DNA of 64,000 nucleotides. Origin: Robertmurraya dakarensis. Its GTDB lineage: Bacteria > Bacillota > Bacilli > Bacillales > Cytobacillaceae. The stretch's first letter is position 1; each line of letters opens with the position of its first letter. Of the stretch, positions 8,423 to 15,823 are shown one piece after another. The position numbers and the translations under genes are program-made. The stretch lies in NCBI RefSeq assembly GCF_900156875.1, contig NZ_LT707408.1:834552-898551 (forward strand). Direction: 5' to 3'. The notes beneath the pieces are model-generated. The model did no database searches. It worked only from the letters and a program-made list of their open reading frames with translations, and was not told the origin of the DNA.

Positions 8423-9937
8423 TTGCTTATTCAGATAAAGGGTTTATCCGATCAACGGTTTCAACGTCCGCTTGAGTTGATTGCAAATTTGTTTTTTGAA
8501 GAATCAAAAGTGGTGCTGCAAAAAGAAAGCGATATGCATCACACGATAGAGTTTAAGATTGATTACGATCAGAAGGTTTTGGTTTCTGCTTCCATGTTGA
8601 TTGAGGACGGGAGAATGTTTACAGCGAGTTTTAGCGACAGTCTTCCAGCTGAGGGGACTGAGAAAGAGAAATTTCGTATTGTAAAGCGCACCGTTTCGCA
8701 TGTGTTCTTAGAAATTCTCCAGGATTGGACAGGGATGATCCAAAAATGGGGCATTCTCACAGGAATTCGTCCAACAAAGCTTCTGCATAAACAGCTGCAG
8801 GCAGGGACAGCAAAAGAAGAAGCTCATAAGATGTTAAAGGAGAATTATTTAATATCAGAGGAAAAAATCCAATTGATGCAGGAAATCGTTGATCGGCAAT
8901 TGGCTGTTGTCCCAGATTTATACGATCTGCAAAACGAAGTAAGTATTTATATTGGAATCCCATTTTGTCCAACAAAATGTGCTTATTGCACATTCCCGGC
9001 TTATGCTATTAATGGGCGTCAAGGATCGGTCAACTCATTTCTAGGCGGTCTTCATTTCGAAATGAGAAAGATCGGACAATGGTTAAAGGAAAACGACATC
9101 AAGATTACCACGGTTTACTATGGTGGAGGGACTCCCACAAGTATTAGCGCAGAAGAGATGGACATGCTTTATGAAGAAATGTATACTTCATTCCCTGATG
9201 TTAAAAGCATTCGGGAAATTACGGTCGAAGCGGGAAGACCAGACACCATTACTTCAGAGAAATTAAAGGTACTAAATAAATGGAATATTGATCGAATTAG
9301 CATTAACCCGCAATCTTATACACAGGAAACGCTGAAGGCGATTGGGCGTCATCATACGGTCGAAGAAACGATTGATAAATTCCATCTTGCCCGGTCATTA
9401 GGTATGAACAATATTAACATGGACTTAATTATTGGTCTTCCAGGAGAAGGTACGACTGAGTTTGCTCATTCACTAAATGAGACGGAAAAACTCATGCCTG
9501 AATCGCTGACGGTCCACACCTTATCCTTTAAACGTGCATCCGAAATGACCAAAAACAAGGAAAAGTACAAGGTAGCGGACCGAAAAGAAATTGAAGAAAT
9601 GATGGACCTTGCTCAAGAATGGACAAAGGAGCGTAATTACGCACCATACTATTTATATAGACAAAAAAATATCCTTGGAAATCTGGAAAATGTCGGTTAC
9701 TCTCTACCCAATCAAGAGAGCATTTATAATATTATGATCATGGAGGAACAGCAAACCATCATTGGGCTGGGCTGTGGTGCTGCGAGCAAATTTATTGATC
9801 CAAAAACAGGGAAAATTACTCAGTTTGCTAATCCGAAGGACCCAAAAACATATAACGAAAGTTTTGAATCCTATACAATGAAGAAAATTGACATTTTAGA
9901 TGAGTTATTTAAAAACAATCATGCCCTTACAGATTAA
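8423..9937 (+). CDS. hemZ: radical SAM protein HemZ (HemN-like)
   Basis: A 504-aa radical SAM enzyme. The cluster motif CPTKCAYC (CxxxCxxC) is at about residues 183-190, followed by YYGGGTPTS and the HemN-type ITVEAGRPD and NPQSYTQETL. The N-terminal 170 residues are specific to the HemZ branch. Start TTG 8423 is chosen because AAGGTG lies 6 nt upstream and the protein then matches B. subtilis HemZ in length; an upstream ATG at 8378 lacks a site. It was named as an oxygen-independent coproporphyrinogen III dehydrogenase, but that activity is doubtful for this branch; a heme chaperone (HemW-like) or other role is possible. Confidence 0.85.
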   Translation: MLIQIKGLSDQRFQRPLELIANLFFEESKVVLQKESDMHHTIEFKIDYDQKVLVSASMLIEDGRMFTASFSDSLPAEGTEKEKFRIVKRTVSHVFLEILQDWTGMIQKWGILTGIRPTKLLHKQLQAGTAKEEAHKMLKENYLISEEKIQLMQEIVDRQLAVVPDLYDLQNEVSIYIGIPFCPTKCAYCTFPAYAINGRQGSVNSFLGGLHFEMRKIGQWLKENDIKITTVYYGGGTPTSISAEEMDMLYEEMYTSFPDVKSIREITVEAGRPDTITSEKLKVLNKWNIDRISINPQSYTQETLKAIGRHHTVEETIDKFHLARSLGMNNINMDLIIGLPGEGTTEFAHSLNETEKLMPESLTVHTLSFKRASEMTKNKEKYKVADRKEIEEMMDLAQEWTKERNYAPYYLYRQKNILGNLENVGYSLPNQESIYNIMIMEEQQTIIGLGCGAASKFIDPKTGKITQFANPKDPKTYNESFESYTMKKIDILDELFKNNHALTD

Positions 9938-9951
9938 GTAAGGGTTTTTTT
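9924..9951 (+). terminator. terminator overlapping the hemZ stop codon
   Basis: Stem CCCTTAC (9924-9930) pairs with GTAAGGG (9938-9944), followed by T7. The hemZ TAA is in the loop. Confidence 0.85.
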
Positions 9952-10017
9952 GTTGTTTAAATATTAGGAAAATTATAAAAGGAATTTTAGTAAAAATATA
10001 GAATAGAATAGGTATTA

Positions 10018-10038
10018 ATACTAGTATTTTACTAGTAT
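10018..10038. promoter_or_regulatory. 9-bp inverted repeat, candidate operator of the acyl-CoA synthetase
   Basis: Perfect arms ATACTAGTA and TACTAGTAT are separated by 3 nt. The site is 42 bp before the start codon and directly upstream of a cre match. It does not resemble the FadR box found at lcfB, so another regulator would bind. Confidence 0.5.
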
Positions 10039-10045
10039 ACCAATA

Positions 10046-10060
10046 ATGAAAGCGTTTGCT
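10046..10060 (+). promoter_or_regulatory. cre site (CcpA) upstream of acyl-CoA synthetase
   Basis: ATGAAAGCGTTTGCT matches the degenerate cre consensus WTGNAANCGNWNNCW at every position. It lies between the inverted repeat and the ribosome binding site, where CcpA would repress. Confidence 0.6.
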
Positions 10061-10079
10061 TAGAAAAAGGGGGAAGATA

Positions 10080-11693
10080 ATGATGATGGCAACACCTTTA
10101 ACAATGACGCAAATGATTAAGCGGGCAGAGAAGTACTTTCCAAAAAAACAGGTCATCTCCAGAACAGCAAACGGAATCGATCGTTTTACGTACAAGCAGA
10201 TTGCTGAAAGAACGAGGAGGCTTGCAGACAGTCTGCAAAAATTAGGGGTTCAAAAAGGGGATAAAGTTGGAACGCTAGCATGGAATCATCACAGGCATTT
10301 AGAGGCTTACTTTGCTATCCCTTGCAGTGGAGCAGTTCTTCATACAATTAATATCCGATTGGCACCACAGCATATCACTTACATAATTAATCATGCCGAA
10401 GATAAAGTGTTACTAATTGACTCAGACTTTGTTCCTCTTATCGAGCAGTGTAAGGATGAGCTATCGTCCGTAAAAGCCTATGTCATCATGACGGACGATA
10501 AGGAGCTGCCTGAAACAACCCTTTCACCTGTGTATCATTATGAACAACTGATTGAACAAGGCAGCAATGATTATCAATATCCAGAAGATATTGATGAAAA
10601 TGATCCGGCTGGAATGTGTTATACATCTGCGACCACCGGTAACCCAAAAGGGGTTGTGTATTCTCATCGCGGAATCGTGTTACACAGTATGGCATTAGGT
10701 ATGGCTGATAGTGCAGCCTTAAGCGAAAAAGACATTGCCATGGCGGTTGTACCAATGTTTCATGCGAATGCTTGGGGACTTCCGTTCGCCGGGGTATGGT
10801 TTGGAACGACGCTAGTCATGCCTGGACCAAATTTCACACCTAAAATATTGGCAGAACTAATACAACAGGAAAAGGTTACATTTACAGCAGGGGTGCCGAC
10901 CATCTGGTTAGGAATGCTAAAAGAATTAGAAGAAAAAGAGTATGACATCAGCAGTTTAAGAGCCGTTCTCTGCGGAGGATCTGCCGCGCCAAAAGCAGTC
11001 ATAAGGGCGTTTGAGCAGAAGTATAATATTCCATTCATGCATGGTTATGGGATGACAGAGACAAGTCCGCTAGTTGTCATTTCGACGTTGAAGAGTTATC
11101 AAGAGGACCTTCCTTATGAAGAAAGACTTGATATTCGAGCAAAGCAAGGAATTCTCGTTCCGGGTCTTGATATTAAAGTTGTAGGTAAAGATGGAGAGGT
11201 TCCGTGGGATGGCAAGGAAATGGGTGAACTCGCGATAAGGGGACCATGGATTGCCTCGGAATATTATAAAGATGAACGAACCAAAGACGCTTTCCGCGAT
11301 GGCTGGCTATATACTGGAGACGTCGTAACAATTGATGAAGAAGGCTTTATCAAAATCGTTGACCGTACAAAGGATTTAATTAAGAGTGGCGGAGAGTGGA
11401 TTTCATCTGTCGATCTCGAAAATGCCTTAATGGCACATGAAGCAGTATTTGAAGCGGCGGTTGTAGCGATTCCTCATGAGAAATGGCAGGAACGTCCGGT
11501 AGCCTGTGTGGTACTGAAACAAAAGGGTCAAGTAACCAAAGAGGAATTAATGGAATTCTTAACGCCGCAATTTGCGAAATGGTGGCTTCCGGATGATATT
11601 TTATTCTTGGATGAAATTCCGAAGACGTCTGTTGGGAAGTTTTTAAAACGAGCTTTAAGGGATGAGGTGCAAGTAAAACTGCAAAAGAATTAA
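10080..11693 (+). CDS. long/medium-chain fatty-acid-CoA ligase (AMP-forming)
   Basis: A 537-aa ANL-superfamily acyl-CoA synthetase. The ATP-binding loop reads [11 protein letters not shown] (Ala where Gly is usual), followed by YSHR. Other motifs are [30 protein letters not shown] and the C-terminal catalytic lysine in [10 protein letters not shown]. The sequence resembles AlkK-type medium/long-chain enzymes. Three consecutive ATGs follow AGGGGG; the first (10080) is used. It activates fatty acids for beta-oxidation in the cytoplasm. It is followed by yhaR, a crotonase, but a terminator separates them. A cre and an inverted repeat upstream suggest catabolite and specific control. Confidence 0.85.
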   Translation: MMMATPLTMTQMIKRAEKYFPKKQVISRTANGIDRFTYKQIAERTRRLADSLQKLGVQKGDKVGTLAWNHHRHLEAYFAIPCSGAVLHTINIRLAPQHITYIINHAEDKVLLIDSDFVPLIEQCKDELSSVKAYVIMTDDKELPETTLSPVYHYEQLIEQGSNDYQYPEDIDENDPAGMCYTSATTGNPKGVVYSHRGIVLHSMALGMADSAALSEKDIAMAVVPMFHANAWGLPFAGVWFGTTLVMPGPNFTPKILAELIQQEKVTFTAGVPTIWLGMLKELEEKEYDISSLRAVLCGGSAAPKAVIRAFEQKYNIPFMHGYGMTETSPLVVISTLKSYQEDLPYEERLDIRAKQGILVPGLDIKVVGKDGEVPWDGKEMGELAIRGPWIASEYYKDERTKDAFRDGWLYTGDVVTIDEEGFIKIVDRTKDLIKSGGEWISSVDLENALMAHEAVFEAAVVAIPHEKWQERPVACVVLKQKGQVTKEELMEFLTPQFAKWWLPDDILFLDEIPKTSVGKFLKRALRDEVQVKLQKN

Positions 11694-11700
11694 AAGATTT

Positions 11701-11738
11701 AGGATGGCTGATCCCGATGGGGAGAGTCATCCTTTTTT
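11701..11738 (+). terminator. terminator after acyl-CoA synthetase
   Basis: A 9-bp stem (11701-11709 with 11725-11733, one G-T pair) with a nested CCC/GGG pair and six T residues. Confidence 0.75.
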
Positions 11739-11810
11739 GCGGCAAGACAAATTTCTACAAAAAATTCATAATAATGCGGAAAAAGGTTTTATTATCTTAT
11801 CGTTCCTTTA

Positions 11811-11816
11811 TATAAT
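11811..11816 (+). promoter_or_regulatory. probable -10 box of yhaR
   Basis: A perfect TATAAT lies 29 bp before the yhaR start, after the upstream terminator. The -35 region (TTTATT at 17 bp) is poor. Confidence 0.4.
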
Positions 11817-11844
11817 AGAGTTAGAAAAGAGGGAGGGGATGGAA

Positions 11845-12636
11845 ATGACCATCGAATATAAGCCGAAGACCTTGAATGTTACTGTCAAAGGGAAGGTAGC
11901 GACCATTCAATTAAATCGACCTGAAAGTTTAAATTCAATTGACGCAGAAATGATTAAAGAATTAGTACTTTGTTTAAAAGAGATCAGCATTTCTGATGAC
12001 ATTTTTATCGTTGTTTTAACAGGGAATGAGAGAGCGTTTTCTGCCGGCGGCGATTTAAAAACGATGCTTAGTCAGGATAATGATGAAAGCGATTTCCAAT
12101 CTATTATGGACAATGTCAGCGAGCTTGTCGCAACAATGTATAATATGCCAATGCTCACAATCAGTGCTGTTTCTGGAGCTGCAGCAGGATTGGGACTAAG
12201 TCTGGCACTCGCTACCGACTACATAATTGCGGATGAAAATAGTAAATTAGCAATGAATTTTATTGGTGTTGGTCTTATTCCAGATGGGGGAGCTCACTTC
12301 TTTTTAGAAAGAAAATTAGGGGAAGACAAGGCTAAGCAACTGATTTGGGAAGGGAAAATGATGAAGGCTTCTGAAGCTTATGAAATGAACTTGGTTCATG
12401 AATTAACCACGAATTATAAAGAGGCACTGGATGCTAAGCTTGAAGAATGGCTGAACAAACCGATTCAGGCCATGATCAAAACAAAGAAAATCCTCGCTGA
12501 AAAAAACAGACCTCAGCTTTTAAAAATTTTAGAGTTAGAAAAACATGGCCAGCTTAAAATGAGAGAGACCAAGGATCACAGAGAAGGCGTAAATGCTTTT
12601 ATTGAAAAGAGAAAACCAAAATTCATTGGGGAATAA
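11845..12636 (+). CDS. yhaR: enoyl-CoA hydratase/isomerase family protein YhaR
   Basis: A 263-aa crotonase-fold protein. The oxyanion-hole segments are ERAFSAGGDLKTM and SAVSGAAAGLGLSLALATDY, the latter followed by GVGLIPDGG. Start 11845 is 8 nt from GGGAGG; ATG 11839 would be too close. The family hydrates or isomerises enoyl-CoA thioesters; in B. subtilis YhaR is listed with the phenylacetate/fatty-acid crotonases, but its substrate is unproven. It stands alone between two terminators, next to a fatty-acyl-CoA ligase, which supports a role in acyl-CoA breakdown. Confidence 0.85.
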   Translation: MTIEYKPKTLNVTVKGKVATIQLNRPESLNSIDAEMIKELVLCLKEISISDDIFIVVLTGNERAFSAGGDLKTMLSQDNDESDFQSIMDNVSELVATMYNMPMLTISAVSGAAAGLGLSLALATDYIIADENSKLAMNFIGVGLIPDGGAHFFLERKLGEDKAKQLIWEGKMMKASEAYEMNLVHELTTNYKEALDAKLEEWLNKPIQAMIKTKKILAEKNRPQLLKILELEKHGQLKMRETKDHREGVNAFIEKRKPKFIGE

Positions 12637-12647
12637 GCTGTAATAAA

Positions 12648-12681
12648 AAAGGACTTGTTCGTTTTGATGAATAAGTCCTTT
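12648..12681. terminator. bidirectional terminator between yhaR and yhzD
   Basis: A 13-bp stem with one mismatch (12648-12660 with 12669-12681), flanked by A6 and T-rich DNA, between convergent genes. Confidence 0.85.
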
Positions 12682-12712
12682 CTTTGGTTAAGCGCATATA
12701 AATGCTTTTTTA

Positions 12713-12898
12713 TTATGAACGAAATAACAAAAGCTGTGCATCAGGTGATATACAGCGATGAGCTTTTTCAAGAGCATTATTTTCTTTAAGAATTTCTTCT
12801 GCACGAACTTTTGCTTCTTGATCATCTTTTGCTTCAAATGTTTCATCAAGGATTTTTTCTCCGCTAGATTCAAAAGCTGTAATTTTATAGGCCTTCAT
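12713..12898 (-). CDS. yhzD: YhzD-like small protein
   Basis: A 61-aa protein of the YhzD family, with MKAYKITAFESSGEKILDETF at the start shortened here to its key pattern (KxYxxTAxxxxGxxxxDETFEA) and THR/HRCxSP before the C-terminal LLLF. AGGAGG lies 9 nt upstream of ATG 12898. It is small, charged and probably cytoplasmic, and its function is unknown. It is transcribed alone, with the bidirectional terminator shared with yhaR downstream. Confidence 0.8.
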   Translation of the reverse strand: MKAYKITAFESSGEKILDETFEAKDDQEAKVRAEEILKENNALEKAHRCISPDAQLLLFRS

Positions 12899-13000
12899 TT
12901 ATATTTCCTCCTATTTATAATATTCTGATAGTTACTATTATTTTTGCATAGTTTTCATAATTGTGCAAAGGATATTTTCACTATTATTTGAGGTCATCAT

Positions 13001-13055
13001 TAAAAAGAAAAAAGGCTAAAACCATGAGACAGGTTTTGGCCTTTTTTCTTTTTAA
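13001..13055 (-). terminator. terminator of manganese catalase gene
   Basis: A long imperfect stem (about 23 bp) pairs 13001-13023 with 13032-13055, with A/T-rich flanks. It overlaps the stop codon of the catalase gene. Confidence 0.8.
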
Positions 13056-13927
13056 TGAAGATTGGTTTGATCGGTATAATTCGCTTGGTCAGTCTGTGGA
13101 GGAGTAGTGCCTGGGATCGGGCTATTATGAATATAGGCTGGTGCCGGCTTTAATTCAGGTACCTGTCCCATTGCTTCAGGATTAGCGATATACTCAAAAC
13201 TAGATTGCCCGTCCATACTTGGACCGCTGGCCCATCTCCCTTGTGAGCTCTCTTCTCCTTTGGAAAAATTCATGAATGAATAGGAGACTTGCTGCTTTTC
13301 GAGATCCTGCGGGAAGGTGCTGGGGACAATTGCTTTTTGGGTTAATTCTAGTTCTTCAATGGCTGCCATCCACTGATTTTGATGCATCGTATCCCGTGCA
13401 ATCAAAAAGGATAGCATATCTCTCACACCAGGATCAGTTGTTGATTCATACAGCCTTACCACTTGAAGCCGGCCTTGTGACTCTGCATTTAAGTTTGCTC
13501 GGAAGTCAGCAAGCAGGTTTCCACTAGCAATCATGTAACGGGCATTCCATGGATAACCGACGCTATCGGTAGGTGTAGCACCTAACCCTGAAACAATCGC
13601 ATGCTGCGGATTCATTCCGCCGAGAACAGCCTCAATCACGGGGTCTTTTGCAGCTTCTTCTTGGTCTTGAACAGGAGCTCCATCAAGTAATTGGGCGATC
13701 ATGGTCGCGATCATTTCTACATGAGCAATTTCTTCTGTACCGATATCTAAGAGCATATCTCGATACTTTTGTTCACCCCTGCAGTTCCAGCCTTGAAATA
13801 GATATTGCAGCATCACCGTGATTTCTCCAAACTGTCCGCCAAGAATTTCTTGTAGTTTTTTCGCATAGACAGGATCAGGTTTATCAGGTTTTGCATTATA
13901 TTGTAATTCTTTAATATGATAAAACAT
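13052..13927 (-). CDS. manganese (non-heme) catalase
   Basis: A 291-aa dimanganese catalase. With ATG 13927 as start (behind GAAAGGAGAG) the metal ligands fall at the family positions: Glu35 (FGEITVMLQY), Glu66 and His69 (TEEIAHVE). A later Glu lies in NAESQGRLQV and a His in DTMHQNQW. It decomposes hydrogen peroxide in the cytoplasm or spore. The C-terminal tail from about residue 240 is Pro/Thr/Gln-rich, as in YdbD/YjqC-type proteins and unlike the shorter coat protein CotJC. A Fur-type box lies 24 bp upstream of the start. The 29 residues of the longer in-frame reading lack a ribosome binding site. Confidence 0.9.
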   Translation of the reverse strand: MFYHIKELQYNAKPDKPDPVYAKKLQEILGGQFGEITVMLQYLFQGWNCRGEQKYRDMLLDIGTEEIAHVEMIATMIAQLLDGAPVQDQEEAAKDPVIEAVLGGMNPQHAIVSGLGATPTDSVGYPWNARYMIASGNLLADFRANLNAESQGRLQVVRLYESTTDPGVRDMLSFLIARDTMHQNQWMAAIEELELTQKAIVPSTFPQDLEKQQVSYSFMNFSKGEESSQGRWASGPSMDGQSSFEYIANPEAMGQVPELKPAPAYIHNSPIPGTTPPQTDQANYTDQTNLH

Positions 13928-13950
13928 TGTTTTCTCTCCTTTCTCATAAT

Positions 13951-13965
13951 AGATAATGTTTATCA
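13951..13965. promoter_or_regulatory. Fur/PerR-type box upstream of manganese catalase
   Basis: AGATAATGTTTATCA matches the Bacillus Fur 7-1-7 consensus TGATAATnATTATCA at 12 of 14 defined positions. G2 and C14 favour Fur over PerR. It is 24 bp upstream of the catalase start. Confidence 0.45.
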
Positions 13966-14088
13966 TTCCAACGATCGCATGAAATATTCGCGATGTGAAG
14001 TCCGTGCAGAACAAAAGAAAGGTAATGGGGAATTTTTACTTTTAAGTAATTTTTGAGATAAACCTTGCTTTTTTATTTATGGTTTGTT

Positions 14089-14103
14089 ATTCTTAATAAG
14101 AAT
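14089..14103. repeat. 7-1-7 inverted repeat between catalase and csp genes
   Basis: Perfect ATTCTTA-A-TAAGAAT in the divergent region upstream of the cold shock gene. It is a candidate operator, with no known regulator matched. Confidence 0.35.
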
Positions 14104-14175
14104 TATTTTTGTTCAGATATTTAAGGGAAGAATAATTATATTTTCGCCTGGAAGAGCAAGAATAGTAATACATTT

Positions 14176-14197
14176 GTGCGCTGATCGCACTAGGAGG
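14176..14197 (+). promoter_or_regulatory. hairpin next to the csp ribosome binding site
   Basis: GTGCG (14176-14180) pairs with CGCAC (14186-14190) over a 5-nt loop and ends 1 nt before AGGAGG (14192-14197). It is the last element of a long A/T-rich 5' leader and could influence temperature-dependent translation. Confidence 0.4.
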
Positions 14198-14205
14198 CAA
14201 CAAAA

Positions 14206-14406
14206 ATGGAAAATGGTAAAGTAAAATGGTTTAATGCAGAAAAAGGTTTCGGATTTATCGAGCGCGAAGGCGGAGATGATGTATTCGTTCATTTCTCAGC
14301 TATCCAAGGCGAAGGTTTCAAAACTCTTGAAGAAGGTCAATCAGTAACTTTTGACGTTGAGCAAGGTGCTCGTGGACCTCAAGCAGCTAACGTAAACAAA
14401 GCTTAA
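14206..14406 (+). CDS. cspD: cold shock protein (CspD/CspB type)
   Basis: A 66-aa single cold-shock domain. RNA-binding motifs RNP1 (KGFGFI, residues 13-18) and RNP2 (VFVHF, 26-30) are intact, and NGKVKWFN precedes them. It is a cytoplasmic RNA chaperone binding single-stranded nucleic acid. It looks closest to B. subtilis CspD, but the three Bacillus paralogs are hard to separate. ATG 14206 follows AGGAGG and the GTGCG hairpin. The upstream non-coding leader is long, as is usual for csp genes. A terminator follows. Confidence 0.9.
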   Translation: MENGKVKWFNAEKGFGFIEREGGDDVFVHFSAIQGEGFKTLEEGQSVTFDVEQGARGPQAANVNKA

Positions 14407-14423
14407 TTATAATCCAACCATAC

Positions 14424-14449
14424 AAGCAGACTCTCTACAGAGTCTGCTT
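14424..14449 (+). terminator. terminator after csp gene
   Basis: A perfect 11-bp stem AAGCAGACTCT/AGAGTCTGCTT with a 4-nt loop and a T run. Confidence 0.9.
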
Positions 14450-14490
14450 TTTCAATTCCCCTAAACTCCCCTCATTTTTATTCAAAACAA

Positions 14491-14531
14491 TTCACATATA
14501 ATCTCAATATGATATAGAGAACGTGCATTCG
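14491..14531 (+). promoter_or_regulatory. yhaO promoter with LexA-like box
   Basis: TTCACA (14491-14496), 16 bp, TATAGA (14513-14518). AGAACGTGCATTCG at 14518-14531 matches the Bacillus LexA box on its complementary strand at 12 of 14 positions. In B. subtilis the yhaONM operon is reported as LexA-controlled. Confidence 0.45.
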
Positions 14532-14579
14532 CTTTTTGGTGATGTTAAAATAGAAAAAAAGGGTTTGCGAGGAATTTTT

Positions 14580-15800
14580 ATGAAAAAGTTAAAGTTTATT
14601 CATGCTGCGGATCTCCATTTGGACAGTCCGATGATTGGGTTAAGGCGCCTTCCTCGAAAAATATTTAACAGACTTCAGGAAAGTACTTTTGCTGCACTTC
14701 GAAATTTAGTCGATGCAGCCATTCATCACAGTGTTGATTTTGTAATAGTAGCCGGCGATGCATTTGATCATGAGAACCGGAGTTTGAGGGCCCAGGTTCG
14801 TCTAAAAAAAGAATTTGTACGGTTAGAGGAAGCGGGCATTCAGGTCTATCTTGTTCATGGAAATCATGACCATCTGCAAGGCATTACAATGAGTATTGAA
14901 CTGCCGAAAAATGTTCATATCTTTGGTGATCATGTAGAGGTCAAAAAATATAAAAATAGCCTGGGGACAACTGTTCATCTTTATGGATTTAGTTATCCTG
15001 TGAGGCATGTGACAGAACGGAAAATAGAAAATTATCAAAAACTAGCTGATGCTGATTTTCATATAGGAATCCTCCATGGGAACCTTGAGGGAAATTCAGA
15101 ACATGGTAACTATGCGCCTTTTCAATTAAACGAACTGATTGAAAAAGATTTTGATTATTGGGCGTTGGGGCATATCCATAAAAGGATGATTCTTAATGAG
15201 GAACCGCCAGTTGTTTATTCGGGGAATATTCAAGGCAGAAATAAAAAAGAAATGGGGCCTAAGGGCTGTTATTTAGTAAGCATGGATCAATCGCAGCCTG
15301 AACTTACATTTATCGAAACCAATGATGTAGTGTGGAAGGAAGTTATAATTGATGGTTCAGCTTTAGAATCGATACATGATTTATTTTATGGAACAAAGGA
15401 TGTTATAGAAAGCGAAAGAATAGAGGGGAAAGCTAAGTTAGTACAGCTTAGACTTAATAACCTTGATTTTAGCAGGAATGATATTACGTTAGAAGCCATA
15501 CAACAATTTCTCGAAACATTACAGGAGGAAGAACTGGAAGAAGCGTCTTTTGTATGGCCTATTGATATCGAGATAGATGAAAAAATCAGCTACGACAAAG
15601 AATCATTAGCTGCCCATTCTGATTTTTATAGCGAACTTTTCCATACCATCGACGATTGGGGGAACTTAGAGAAAAGTCTGGAACCACTATACAAGCACTC
15701 TGGTGCGAGAAAATTCCTGTCCCCGCTTACGAAGGATGAGCTTGAAGATATAAAGCAGCAAGCAGAAGAATTTCTATTGCAAAAATTATTGAATCGTTAA
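14580..15800 (+). CDS. yhaO: metallophosphoesterase / DNA exonuclease YhaO (SbcD-like)
   Basis: A 406-aa SbcD/Mre11-type calcineurin-fold protein. Metal-binding motifs are HAADLHLDS (10-18), VAGDAFDH, HGNHDH, GILHGN and GHIHK. The C-terminal part (about 290-406) would be the capping/dimer domain. ATG 14580 follows GCGAGGA; a 19-residue in-frame extension lacks a site. It is expected to form a nuclease with the ATPase YhaN, encoded 23 bp downstream, analogous to SbcD with SbcC or Mre11 with Rad50. A LexA-like box upstream fits a DNA damage role. Confidence 0.9.
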   Translation: MKKLKFIHAADLHLDSPMIGLRRLPRKIFNRLQESTFAALRNLVDAAIHHSVDFVIVAGDAFDHENRSLRAQVRLKKEFVRLEEAGIQVYLVHGNHDHLQGITMSIELPKNVHIFGDHVEVKKYKNSLGTTVHLYGFSYPVRHVTERKIENYQKLADADFHIGILHGNLEGNSEHGNYAPFQLNELIEKDFDYWALGHIHKRMILNEEPPVVYSGNIQGRNKKEMGPKGCYLVSMDQSQPELTFIETNDVVWKEVIIDGSALESIHDLFYGTKDVIESERIEGKAKLVQLRLNNLDFSRNDITLEAIQQFLETLQEEELEEASFVWPIDIEIDEKISYDKESLAAHSDFYSELFHTIDDWGNLEKSLEPLYKHSGARKFLSPLTKDELEDIKQQAEEFLLQKLLNR

Positions 15801-15823
15801 AAGTGAAGAGTAGGTGTGGAGAA

